A stretch of 36,430 nucleotides of DNA. Source: an uncultured Blautia sp. GTDB taxonomy: Bacteria > Bacillota > Clostridia > Lachnospirales > Lachnospiraceae. This document shows positions 1 through 7,690 of this stretch, one piece after another. Position numbers and translations under genes: made by a program. Within the stretch, counting starts at the first letter, position 1; the number at the start of each line of letters is the position of its first letter. The notes beneath the pieces are model-generated. The model was not told where the DNA came from. It saw nothing but the letters and a program-made list of their open reading frames with translations, and made no database searches. The DNA lies in the NCBI GenBank assembly GCA_900551075.1, contig URVB01000038.1, positions 1 to 36,430 on the forward strand. The letters run 5' to 3'.

Positions 1-1
1 A

Positions 2-490
2 GTTATGCTTCCGCTGATTTCCACTTTCCGTGATGTGGGAAAATTTTTGGGAATTCCGATGCTGCAGTCCCTGCCGGGTATTATTTTTGCATACTGCGGA
101 TTTGGCGGGGCTATGACGGTGTTTATTCTTACCGGATTCATCAAAGGTATTCCGTATGAATTGGAAGAGGCAGCGGCTATTGACGGATGCTCACCGGAAG
201 GAACCTTCTTCCGTATCATCTTCCCGCTTCTGAAACCGGTTATCATGACAGTAACCATCCTGAATGGTATGTGGATTTGGAATGACTATCTTCTTCCATC
301 GCTTATGCTTGGCCAGAATGGTAAAATTAAGACCCTTCCGGTTGCAGTTCAGGCTTTTGTGGGCTCATACGTAAAACAGTGGGATCTGATCCTTACCGCA
401 GCACTTCTTGCTATGATACCGATGATTGTCGTGTTCCTGATTGGTCAGAAACAGATTATGAATGGTATGGTAGAGGGTGCGATCAAATAA
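2..490 (+). CDS. CUT1 sugar ABC transporter permease, MalG type (3' part)
   Basis: The frame is open from the window edge, so the gene begins upstream and only the C-terminal ~162 residues are seen. It is an integral membrane subunit of a carbohydrate ABC importer. The cytoplasmic EAA loop that docks on the ATPase is clear (LEEAAAIDGCSPEGTFFRII, followed by FPLLKP), as is the WIWNDYLLPSLML segment typical of MalG-like permeases. The last membrane helix is near the C-terminus, which ends in the usual short tail (NGMVEGAIK). It is the last gene of its operon: a strong terminator follows within 20 bases. The GH13 glucosidase on the opposite strand just downstream suggests an alpha-glucoside substrate, but that is inference from position only. 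Confidence 0.9.
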   Translation, partial: VMLPLISTFRDVGKFLGIPMLQSLPGIIFAYCGFGGAMTVFILTGFIKGIPYELEEAAAIDGCSPEGTFFRIIFPLLKPVIMTVTILNGMWIWNDYLLPSLMLGQNGKIKTLPVAVQAFVGSYVKQWDLILTAALLAMIPMIVVFLIGQKQIMNGMVEGAIK

Positions 491-508
491 TAGCAGCGAT
501 TATACAAA

Positions 509-549
509 AACCGGGAAGTACACAGATGTATTTCCCGGTTATCTTTTTT
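509..549 (+). terminator. Rho-independent terminator after the sugar permease
   Basis: A perfect 9-bp inverted repeat (AACCGGGAA at 509-517, TTCCCGGTT at 532-540) is followed by a T run at 544-549. It ends the permease operon and faces the converging glucosidase gene. Confidence 0.85.
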
Positions 550-582
550 CAGCGCCTTGCTATTCCACAGTGAGGGTTTTCG

Positions 583-2253
583 TTATAGCTCAAGGACTAC
601 CGCCTGATATCCCCCTAAGGTGATTTCTTTTTCTGTGCCTTCAATTGCTGTTAAGTTGTTCAGAACCGCCTTCTTATACGGCGCGTCCAGCCTGATCGTC
701 TGTGGTTCCTTCTGGAAGTTTGCCGCCGCCAGAAGTGTCTGGCCTTCCACAGAGCGTGTGTATGCCATCAGGTTGTGGCGGTCTGTAAAAAGCGGAGTTG
801 TAGTTCCGTAAACAACGGCTTCCTTGTACTCCGGGTTTTTGCGGAGGGCAATCAGGGCACGGTAATACTGATATACGGAATCAGGATCGTTCCGCTGGCT
901 CTCCAGGTTAATAGTAGTATAGTTCGGATTTACGCGCAGCCAGGGAGTAACCTCAGAGAAGCCGGCATTTTTACCTGAATTCCACTGGAATGGCGTTCTG
1001 GCATTGTCGCGGCTGAAGCGTGCTACAGCCTTCAGTGCTTCTTGCGGGGTGAATCCTGCATCCAGGGCAACCTGGTATTCATCCAGTGTGGAAATGTCGT
1101 CTACCTCGTCAATGGAATTAAATTGCACGTTTTCCATACCGATTTCCTGGCCCTGATATATAAAAGGAAGTCCTTTTAGCATAAACATCATGGTTGCCAG
1201 AGCTTTTTTGCTGGTGTCGTTCACATCGCCTTCCGGTATGTAGCGGCTGACACCGCGGGGCTCATCATGGTTTTCGATGATGTTGGAATAGAAGCCGACT
1301 CCTTCGGATTTTGTCTGTGCCGCAAAAGTACAGTTACGGTAATCGTCGGGTGTAATCCATTCACAGTCATACCAGCCTTTATCGCTGCTTCCCCAGACAT
1401 TGGGGCTGAAGTCATACATTGTGGAGAAATAACCGTTTTCTCCGATGAATTCGGGAAGCTGGTCCTCTCTTTCGTTGAACACTTCTCCTGCGGTAAATGC
1501 ACCGTATACGTTAAAGCAGCGGTCGCGCATTTCACCAAGGAAATCACCGATGCCAACTGCATCCGAAAGCATGTTCTGAGCCTTGCTCATGCCGTCTGAG
1601 CGGTCAACCGGGTAGTCCTTCCATGGAAGGGCTTTTTTGATGTTGATAATTGCGTCAATACGGAAACCGGCAAGGCCTTTTTCCAGCCACCAGTTAATCA
1701 TTTTGTAGATTTCTTCGCGCATCTCCGGGTTTTCCCAATTTAAATCCGGCTGTTTTTTATGGAAAAGATGAAGATAGCATTTGTCCGGATGACCGGGAAG
1801 CGGTTCCCAGGCGCTGCCGCCGAAATAAGAACGCCAGTTGCAGGGAACCTTGCCCTCCTTCATATCTTCGATATAGAAGAATCTGCCGTATTTGCCCTCC
1901 GGGTCTTCACATGCTTTTTGGAACCATTCGTGTTCGTCGGAGCAGTGGTTAACCACCAGGTCCATTACGACGCCGATGCCGCGTTTTTTTGCTTCGGCAA
2001 TCAGCTCGTCCATGTCGTCCATAGTACCGAAGCGGGGGTCAATATTATAATAATCGGAAATATCATAACCCTGATCTGCCAGCGGAGAGCAGTAAATTGG
2101 AGAGAGCCATACAATGTCTATACCCAGCTCCTTTAAATAATCTAATTTGCTGATTACGCCCTGCAAATCTCCGATACCGTCCTGATTGGTATCACAAAAG
2201 CTTTTCGGATAAATTTGATAGGCTACTTTATCATGCCACCATTTTCTTTGCAT
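583..2253 (-). CDS. GH13 alpha-glucosidase (oligo-1,6-glucosidase/maltase type)
   Basis: A cytoplasmic glycoside hydrolase (556 aa, normal length for the GH13 oligoglucosidase group) that releases glucose from short alpha-glucosides. No signal peptide is present. All four GH13 regions are visible: DLVVNH (98-103), GFRID with nucleophile Asp200, GEVF with acid/base Glu257, and NHDEPR with Asp330. The metal-binding type loop DTNQDGIGDL lies at 21-30. Residue 201, right after the nucleophile, is Ala rather than the Val usual in strict alpha-1,6 enzymes, which in related enzymes goes with acceptance of alpha-1,4 bonds. I placed the start at the ATG at 2253 because GGAGGT lies 7 bases upstream (2261-2266); an in-frame ATG nine codons earlier lacks a site. 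The AraC regulator directly upstream on the same strand probably controls it. Exact substrate is unknown. Confidence 0.92.
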   Translation of the reverse strand: MQRKWWHDKVAYQIYPKSFCDTNQDGIGDLQGVISKLDYLKELGIDIVWLSPIYCSPLADQGYDISDYYNIDPRFGTMDDMDELIAEAKKRGIGVVMDLVVNHCSDEHEWFQKACEDPEGKYGRFFYIEDMKEGKVPCNWRSYFGGSAWEPLPGHPDKCYLHLFHKKQPDLNWENPEMREEIYKMINWWLEKGLAGFRIDAIINIKKALPWKDYPVDRSDGMSKAQNMLSDAVGIGDFLGEMRDRCFNVYGAFTAGEVFNEREDQLPEFIGENGYFSTMYDFSPNVWGSSDKGWYDCEWITPDDYRNCTFAAQTKSEGVGFYSNIIENHDEPRGVSRYIPEGDVNDTSKKALATMMFMLKGLPFIYQGQEIGMENVQFNSIDEVDDISTLDEYQVALDAGFTPQEALKAVARFSRDNARTPFQWNSGKNAGFSEVTPWLRVNPNYTTINLESQRNDPDSVYQYYRALIALRKNPEYKEAVVYGTTTPLFTDRHNLMAYTRSVEGQTLLAAANFQKEPQTIRLDAPYKKAVLNNLTAIEGTEKEITLGGYQAVVLEL

Positions 2254-2398
2254 AGTATATACCTCCGTTATTGCCGGCATTTGGAAATTATATCCGCTGC
2301 CGTTTTCTGAATCGTATTAACAGTATAATTATTTTTAGCAGAAATATCTTCTTTAAAAATGACAAAAAAATACGTTATTTTGACTTTTGGAGATATAT

Positions 2399-3334
2399 TC
2401 AAAATCGTGAGTTTTGTTTCCGGTACTGCAGAGGCGTGCAGTCGCAATATTTCCGGAAAGCATGCATAAAATTTCCAAGATTGTTGAATCCGCATTCAAG
2501 ACAAATTTCCATTACGGAAGAATCCGTGTTTGTTAAAAGCCGGCAGGCGTTTTTAATACGCAGCTCATTCAGATATCCAATGGGGGATTTGCCGATGATT
2601 TTTTTGAAAAAACGGCAAAAATACTGCTCATTCATATTTACGTGATCTGCAATATCCCGGATGTAAAGCTTTTCTGAAGCGTTCGCTTCCATATAGGAGA
2701 GGGCGTGCTTGATTGTTGCGATGCGACGGTCAGTCGCAGGTACTGTGGTTGCGGCATCAAAGAGCTGATGCTCTGCAAGAAGAGCAAGGATATTATACAG
2801 CGCCGCTTTGATACGGGTGTATTTTATGGGGCTTTTGACAGCATATTGCGCCTGGTATGCAGTGGGATTTGCAGCTCCATCAAAAGAAGAGGAGATGCGG
2901 CAAAATTCATCCTTTAATTCTGGAAAGCAGGGATGATTATGGGAGATCATCCGGGGAAAACGAATGGTTTGTTCTGTCAATGGCTGAATGATATGGCTCT
3001 GTACGGGGTCGCTTTCCCGGAAGCACAGACTGCACAGGGAAAAAACCAGTGCTTTTTCTTCAAACCTGTTTTCGGCATAAATATAGTGAAGCTCCTCGCT
3101 TTGGATAAAGAAGAAGCATTCCTCCGCAATATTATATGTTTGCATGTTCACTTCCAACTGAAAATTTCCTTCTATAAAGTAGATGATTTCCAGCTCTTCA
3201 TGCCAGTGGTGCTTTACCTGGAAAAATGCTTTGGCTGGGGCAAACATATTACTATCCATATAAAAAGCACAGGGAAAATCCTGTGTTCCATGATTCGTGT
3301 TTTCTTTAAACGGGATGGTATCTGTATATTTCAT
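2399..3334 (-). CDS. AraC family transcriptional regulator
   Basis: A 311-residue regulator with an N-terminal cupin-type sensing domain (HHWHEELEIIYFIEGNFQLE and following) and a C-terminal AraC double helix-turn-helix in the last ~100 residues (IRDIADHVNMNEQYFCRFFK, IGYLNELRI, MEICLECGFNNLGNFMHAFR). This architecture normally senses a sugar and activates nearby catabolic genes. The start is the ATG at 3334, preceded by GGAGG at 3339-3343; an upstream ATG at 3370 has no good site. It lies 145 bases upstream of the alpha-glucosidase on the same strand, the obvious target. The ligand is not known. Confidence 0.9.
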   Translation of the reverse strand: MKYTDTIPFKENTNHGTQDFPCAFYMDSNMFAPAKAFFQVKHHWHEELEIIYFIEGNFQLEVNMQTYNIAEECFFFIQSEELHYIYAENRFEEKALVFSLCSLCFRESDPVQSHIIQPLTEQTIRFPRMISHNHPCFPELKDEFCRISSSFDGAANPTAYQAQYAVKSPIKYTRIKAALYNILALLAEHQLFDAATTVPATDRRIATIKHALSYMEANASEKLYIRDIADHVNMNEQYFCRFFKKIIGKSPIGYLNELRIKNACRLLTNTDSSVMEICLECGFNNLGNFMHAFRKYCDCTPLQYRKQNSRF

Positions 3335-3473
3335 ATGTCCTCCGAAATGTTTTCGTTCTTCACTGCTCATTAAGTAAATGATATGTGCGTTATTATATCA
3401 TTAATAAGAGCAAAATGCTACAGGGGCAGGAATGCTTGCCCCAAGAATATGAGCATACATGAGGCGGTTCGAA

Positions 3474-3501
3474 TTGTTTATTGGCAGTTCCTTAGTATAA
3501 A
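3474..3501 (+). promoter_or_regulatory. Candidate sigma-A promoter upstream of the LacI remnant
   Basis: TTGTTT (3474-3479) and TATAAA (3496-3501) are separated by 16 bases. They lie in the 200-base divergent gap between the AraC gene and the LacI-type remnant. The same gap also contains a GC hairpin at 3423-3442 (GGGGCAGG/CTTGCCCC). This probably drove the original lacI gene. Confidence 0.45.
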
Positions 3502-3570
3502 TTGGAAATCATCTTGTTTTTGTGCGGGTTTTATATTAATATTAAGTTGTACAAAAGTGAGGTAAAAAGA

Positions 3571-4059
3571 ATGCGAAATGCCAAATATACAATTACGGAT
3601 GTTGCGAAAATGCTGGATGTATCCCGTGCTACTGTATCAAGAGCATTGAGCGGCGCTCCCGGCGTAGGTCCTGAATTACGCAAAAAGATTATAGATTTTG
3701 CTGATGAAATCGGATATAAGCCGAATCCTGTGGCGCAAAGCTTAAGTAAGGGAAAAATGAAAACAATAGGGCTGATATATGGAGACGTAAGGAACCCGTT
3801 TTATGCAGAGCTGACGTATTATATTCAAAAGGGGTTTAATGAATTTCATCAGAAAGCATGTGCGGCAATAAAAGCAGGAAAATTTAAAGATGAAATTCTT
3901 CCGGTGGAGCTGAAGGATATTGACATGGTTGAGATTAACGAAGCATTTGCAAGCCACGCATATGCAGTGGCAAGAGATTTGGGACTTGATAGGGAGAAAG
4001 TGAATATATACGGCGGCGGGCAGGGCATCTCCATGTATTTCACAAAATGTGAAGCATAA
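3571..4059 (+). pseudogene. Chimeric remnant: LacI regulator N-terminus joined to thiolase fragments
   Basis: The 162-codon frame begins as a LacI-family repressor: helix-turn-helix at about 7-26 (ITDVAKMLDVSRATVSRAL), hinge near 50-60, then the first strand of the sugar-binding domain (KTIGLIYGDVRNPFYAEL). From about residue 92 it switches to acetyl-CoA C-acetyltransferase (thiolase). Three separated thiolase pieces follow: KACAAIKAGKFKDEILPVEL, then DMVEINEAFASHAYAVARDL, then GGGQGISM near the thiolase C-terminus. About 90 residues are missing between the first two pieces, and the GHPIG active-site region is missing before the last. The catalytic N-terminal half of thiolase is absent altogether. 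The start has the site GTGAGG 8 bases upstream. Neither parent activity can survive, though the DNA-binding domain is intact. Either repeated in-frame deletions or an assembly artefact could explain it. Confidence 0.85.
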
Positions 4060-4075
4060 ATATGAAAAATAATGG

Positions 4076-4130
4076 ACGGAAATCTTATGCTGAAAGTTTA
4101 CAATATTCCGGCATAGGATTTCCGTTTTTT
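4076..4130 (+). terminator. Rho-independent terminator after the chimeric remnant
   Basis: A 15-bp stem (ACGGAAATCTTATGC at 4076-4090, GCATAGGATTTCCGT at 4111-4125, one G-U pair) runs straight into a T run. Probably the original thiolase or lacI operon terminator. Confidence 0.85.
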
Positions 4131-4184
4131 GCCAATACTGTAATCACAGGCATTTCATAAGCACAGATGAAAGGAGATTACGAA

Positions 4185-4784
4185 ATGGCAGTAGATTTTA
4201 AAAACAGTGAGACAAAGGATAACCTGATGAGAGCATTTGCGGGGGAAAGTCAGGCAAGGAATCGATATACCTTTGGAGCGGAGCAGGCGCGTAAAGACAA
4301 TCAGCAGGCGCTTGCTCAGGTGTTTTTATATACCGCAGATCAGGAGAAGGCCCATGCAAAGGTTTTTTATAAACACCTGAAGGAATTGTCCGGTGAGACG
4401 ATTCATGTCGACGGCGGTTACCCTGTGGACATTACGGAAGATCTCGCAGAATTGCTCCGTATGGCGCAGCATAATGAATATGAAGAGCATGATGATGTCT
4501 ATCAGCGGTTTGGAGATAAGGCCAGGGAAGAAGGCTTTGAAGAGGTTGCACGCTCTTTCCATTGGATTGCGGAGATTGAGAAGCTGCATGGCGACAGATT
4601 CGGGAAATTTGCAGAATGGCTGGAGAAAAACCAGCTTTATGTGTCTGACGTAAAGACAGGCTGGATTTGTCTGAACTGTGGATTTGTGTGTGAAACAAAT
4701 CAGGCCCCGATGAAATGTCCGGTGTGTGAGCATGACAGAGGATATTTCGTTCGTCTGGAGCTGTCTCCGTTTTACGGGCATTGA
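4185..4784 (+). CDS. rbr: Rubrerythrin
   Basis: A cytoplasmic non-haem di-iron peroxidase that reduces hydrogen peroxide in anaerobes. The 199-residue protein has the ferritin-like four-helix domain with ligand motifs GESQARNRY (Glu21), QEKAH (Glu54, His57), NEYEEHDDVY (98-106) and AEIEKLH (129-135). A C-terminal rubredoxin-like domain binds one Fe through Cys162, Cys165, Cys178 and Cys181. The start at 4185 is preceded by AAGGAG at 4171-4176; an in-frame ATG at 4167 would include that site in its own coding sequence and is unlikely. It stands alone between two terminators, so it is a single-gene transcript. Confidence 0.95.
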   Translation: MAVDFKNSETKDNLMRAFAGESQARNRYTFGAEQARKDNQQALAQVFLYTADQEKAHAKVFYKHLKELSGETIHVDGGYPVDITEDLAELLRMAQHNEYEEHDDVYQRFGDKAREEGFEEVARSFHWIAEIEKLHGDRFGKFAEWLEKNQLYVSDVKTGWICLNCGFVCETNQAPMKCPVCEHDRGYFVRLELSPFYGH

Positions 4785-4788
4785 TGAG

Positions 4789-4845
4789 AAACCGCAGCAG
4801 AACAGAAATTTGCAATTGTAAATTTTGTTCTGCTGCGGTTTTTTT
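4789..4845 (+). terminator. Rho-independent terminator after rubrerythrin
   Basis: A long stem (AACCGCAGCAGAACA starting at 4789 pairing with TGTTCTGCTGCGGTT ending at 4840) is followed by five or more T. It isolates rbr from the phosphate operon. Confidence 0.9.
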
Positions 4846-4848
4846 ACG

Positions 4849-4897
4849 TGGATTTTACGAAAACGGGATTTTGGATTTTACATTTGATTTTTATACT
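4849..4897 (+). promoter_or_regulatory. Candidate pst promoter with direct repeats (possible Pho box)
   Basis: A TATACT -10 element lies at 4892-4897. Upstream are two perfect copies of TGGATTTTAC (4849-4858 and 4872-4881) and further GATTTT cores at 4867 and 4886. The repeats cover the place where a -35 would sit and no good -35 is present, as expected for an activator-dependent promoter. The TTTACA/TTTACG elements inside them resemble TT-rich Pho boxes of Firmicutes, but the spacing (23, then 12 bases) is irregular, so assignment to PhoP is tentative. Confidence 0.4.
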
Positions 4898-4994
4898 GGG
4901 TGTTGTAGTTAAGGCAGCGAAAGAAATACGGGCCGTGAAAAGGAGCCGTTTGTTTCGCGGAGAATCAGTCATTCAGAAAAGAGGAGAATTTATT

Positions 4995-5858
4995 ATGAAA
5001 AAAAGAATGGTAAGTATTTTGACAGCAGCAGTTATGGGAGCATCTGTATTTGCAACAGCAGTAAATGCGGCACCAGGCGGTGCGATCACCGTAGTTTCCC
5101 GCGAGGATGGTTCCGGTACCAGAGGTGCGTTTATTGAGCTGTTCGGAATCGAAGAAAAGGTCGGAGACGAAAAGGCAGATATGACGACGGAAGAGGCCAG
5201 CATCACCAACAGCACCTCCGTTATGATGACAACCGTAGCGGGAGATGAAAATGCCATTGGTTACATTTCACTTGGCTCTTTGAATGATACGGTAAAAGCA
5301 GTGAAGATCGACGGTGCGGAGGCAAGTGCAGAAAATGTCGCAAATGATACATATAAGGTATCCCGCCCGTTCAATATCGTAACCGGTGAGGAGATCAGCG
5401 ATACAGCACAGGATTTTATCAATTATATCATGAGTGCAGAAGGCCAGCAGATCATCGAGGACAACGGCTATATTAAGGAAGACAGTGAAGCGGCCGGTTA
5501 TGAGGCTTCCGGTGCTTCCGGGAAGGTGGTTGTGGCTGGTTCCTCTTCCGTGGCACCGGTTATGGAAAAATTAAAAGAAGCGTATGAAGCAGAAAATAAG
5601 GATGTAGCTGTGGAAGTGCAGCAAAGTGATTCCACCACCGGTGTAAATTCCGCGGCAGAGGGAATTTGTGATATCGGTATGGCATCCCGTGAACTGAAGG
5701 AGGAGGAGAGCGCTCTGGGCCTGACCGCACAGGTAATTGCAAGGGATGGCATTGCAGTTATTGTCAATAACGCAAATGATATTGATGAGCTGAGCAGCGA
5801 ACAGGTAAAATCAATCTTTACAGGCGAGACAACAGAGTGGGAAGCACTGGCAGAATAA
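4995..5858 (+). CDS. pstS: Phosphate ABC transporter substrate-binding protein, permuted order
   Basis: An extracytoplasmic phosphate-binding protein feeding the PstCAB importer. The 287-residue product has a signal peptide (1 to about 26, ending in VNAAPG). Phosphate-loop motifs are present but in an order opposite to classical PstS: first SREDGSGTRG (35-44) and the usual C-terminal segment (KVSRPFNI at 121-128, AQDFINYIMSAEGQQI), then the usual N-terminal segment (AGSSSVAPVM at 181-190, SDSTTGVNSAAEG, DIGMASREL). So the two lobes are circularly permuted. No lipobox cysteine exists; the only Cys is at 225, which is odd for a Gram-positive binding protein. The start at 4995 has GAGGAG at 4981-4986; the frame is open further upstream but without signal-peptide character. 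First gene of pstSCAB-phoU. Confidence 0.9.
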   Translation: MKKRMVSILTAAVMGASVFATAVNAAPGGAITVVSREDGSGTRGAFIELFGIEEKVGDEKADMTTEEASITNSTSVMMTTVAGDENAIGYISLGSLNDTVKAVKIDGAEASAENVANDTYKVSRPFNIVTGEEISDTAQDFINYIMSAEGQQIIEDNGYIKEDSEAAGYEASGASGKVVVAGSSSVAPVMEKLKEAYEAENKDVAVEVQQSDSTTGVNSAAEGICDIGMASRELKEEESALGLTAQVIARDGIAVIVNNANDIDELSSEQVKSIFTGETTEWEALAE

Positions 5859-5876
5859 AAGGCTGAGAAAAGGGCG

Positions 5877-5898
5877 GGGGCTCCGGTACGCGGGCCCC
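5877..5898 (+). other. Intercistronic stem-loop between pstS and pstC
   Basis: GGGGCTC (5877-5883) pairs with GGGCCCC (5892-5898) around an 8-base loop. There is no T run, so it is more likely a 3' stabiliser or partial attenuator that lets pstS be made in excess over the membrane subunits. Confidence 0.5.
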
Positions 5899-5928
5899 TC
5901 TGTACATAGAGATAGAAAGGTATCAGAT

Positions 5929-6786
5929 ATGAATCATATGAAGGAAAAAGGAATGAAAATGATATTTATGATTGCTGCCTGTACCTCTGTATTGGCGGTG
6001 TTTCTGATCTGTTTGTTTTTGTTTGCAAACGGAATTCCGGCAATCGGCAGGATTGGGCCGTTGGAGTTTTTGTTTGGAACCACATGGAAACCCTCCAACA
6101 ATAAATTTGGAATATTTCCGATGATTATTGCCAGCATTTATGTAACGGGCGGAGCAATCCTGGTTGGCGTTCCGGTTGCACTGTTTACCTCTGTTTTTAT
6201 GGCCCGGTATTGTCCGGAGAAAATATACAGGCCATTGAAGGCGGGAATTGAATTGATGGCGGGTGTTCCTTCTATCGTATACGGTTTTTTCGGACTGATT
6301 CTTCTGGTGCCCCTGATTCGTGAGCTGTTCAAAGGAACGGGAAGCAGTATGCTGGCAGCTTCTCTGCTTCTGGGGATGATGATCCTGCCCACAATTATCG
6401 GACCTACGGAATCAGCGCTGCGCAGTGTTCCGGAAAGTTATTATGAAGGCTCACTGGCTCTGGGCGCCACAAAAGAGAGAAGTATTTTTTGTGTGATGCT
6501 TCCGGCTGCAAAATCAGGAATTCTGGCAGCAGTAGTACTGGGTATCGGCCGTGCCATAGGGGAAACCATGGCTGTGATCATGGTAGCGGGCAATCAGGCG
6601 AGAATGCCCGCCGGACTTTTGAAGGGTGTGCGTACAATGACTGCGAATATCGTTACAGAAATGGGCTATGCGACCGGACTTCACAGAGAGGCGCTCATTG
6701 GAACGGCAGTGGTACTGTTTGTATTTATTTTGATCATTAATTTAAGTCTTTCTTTATTGAACAGGAGGGCAGAGCATGCAGACTAA
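5929..6786 (+). CDS. pstC: Phosphate ABC transporter permease PstC
   Basis: One of the two membrane subunits of the high-affinity phosphate importer (285 aa, about six membrane helices). The sequence shows the first helix near 12-33, the conserved AGVPSIVYGFFGL segment, and the EAA-type loop facing PstB (ALRSVPESYYEGSLALGATK). The segment IGRAIGETMAVIMVAGN is diagnostic of PstC. A site GAAAGG lies 8 bases before the start. Its last 11 bases overlap the start of pstA, indicating translational coupling. Confidence 0.95.
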   Translation: MNHMKEKGMKMIFMIAACTSVLAVFLICLFLFANGIPAIGRIGPLEFLFGTTWKPSNNKFGIFPMIIASIYVTGGAILVGVPVALFTSVFMARYCPEKIYRPLKAGIELMAGVPSIVYGFFGLILLVPLIRELFKGTGSSMLAASLLLGMMILPTIIGPTESALRSVPESYYEGSLALGATKERSIFCVMLPAAKSGILAAVVLGIGRAIGETMAVIMVAGNQARMPAGLLKGVRTMTANIVTEMGYATGLHREALIGTAVVLFVFILIINLSLSLLNRRAEHAD

Positions 6787-7681
6787 TATTGCGGCGGCAG
6801 ATACAACAGCGGGAGTAGAAAAAAGAAATGAAACTGCCTCTTTGGACCAGCTGCGTTCTTATTTCAGACACCCGGGTTCCGGAATTCTGGCTTTGCTGAC
6901 CGGATTGGCGGCGGCAGCAACCTTTGCCATGCTGCTGTTTCTGGTAATTTATATTCTGGTGAAGGGGATTCCCTATCTGACACCAGGCTTATTCAGCCTG
7001 GAATATACGTCGGAGAACGTGTCTCTGATCCCTTCACTGATCAACACCTTTATCATGACCGTGGTTTCACTGGCGGTTGCTGCGCCCCTGGGAATTTTTG
7101 CCGCAATTTACCTGGTGGAATATGCAAAAAAGGGCAACCGGCTGGTAGGAATCATTCGAATCACAGCGGAAACGCTTTCCGGAATTCCGTCCATCGTATA
7201 TGGCCTGTTCGGGCTTTTATTCTTTGTGACAACGCTTAAGTGGGGAATGTCTCTTCTTGCCGGAGCCTTTACACTTGTGATTATGGTCCTGCCGTTAATT
7301 ATGCGCACCTCAGAGGAGGCGCTGAAGGCGGTACCGGATTCTTATAGAGAGGCCAGCTTTGGGCTGGGCGCAGGAAAGCTTCGGACCATTTTTACGATTG
7401 TACTTCCCTGTGCAGTACCGGGGATTCTGGCGGGTATTATTTTGGCGATTGGACGTATCATCGGTGAAACTGCTGCGCTTCTTTATACCGCAGGTACCGT
7501 TGCGCAGGTTCCGGGCAGCCTTATGGGTTCCGGACGTACCCTGGCGCTTCATATGTATGTTCTTTCCAGTGAAGGTCTTCATATGAATCAGGCATCTGCG
7601 ACTGCAGTAGTGATTCTGTTATTTGTATTGGTGGTGAACGGACTGTCCGGTATGGCTGCCAGGAGAATTGCGAAAGGATAA
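6776..7681 (+). CDS. pstA: Phosphate ABC transporter permease PstA
   Basis: The second membrane subunit of the Pst importer (301 aa). It has an N-terminal cytoplasmic extension of about 40 residues, a first helix near 40-62, the conserved LSGIPSIVYGLFGLLFF segment, the EAA loop (EEALKAVPDSYREASFGLGA) and the diagnostic IGRIIGETAALLYTAGT. The start lies inside the end of pstC with an AGGAGG site upstream, so the two are probably made in equal amounts. Confidence 0.95.
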   Translation: MQTNIAAADTTAGVEKRNETASLDQLRSYFRHPGSGILALLTGLAAAATFAMLLFLVIYILVKGIPYLTPGLFSLEYTSENVSLIPSLINTFIMTVVSLAVAAPLGIFAAIYLVEYAKKGNRLVGIIRITAETLSGIPSIVYGLFGLLFFVTTLKWGMSLLAGAFTLVIMVLPLIMRTSEEALKAVPDSYREASFGLGAGKLRTIFTIVLPCAVPGILAGIILAIGRIIGETAALLYTAGTVAQVPGSLMGSGRTLALHMYVLSSEGLHMNQASATAVVILLFVLVVNGLSGMAARRIAKG

Positions 7682-7690
7682 AAAAGAGGT

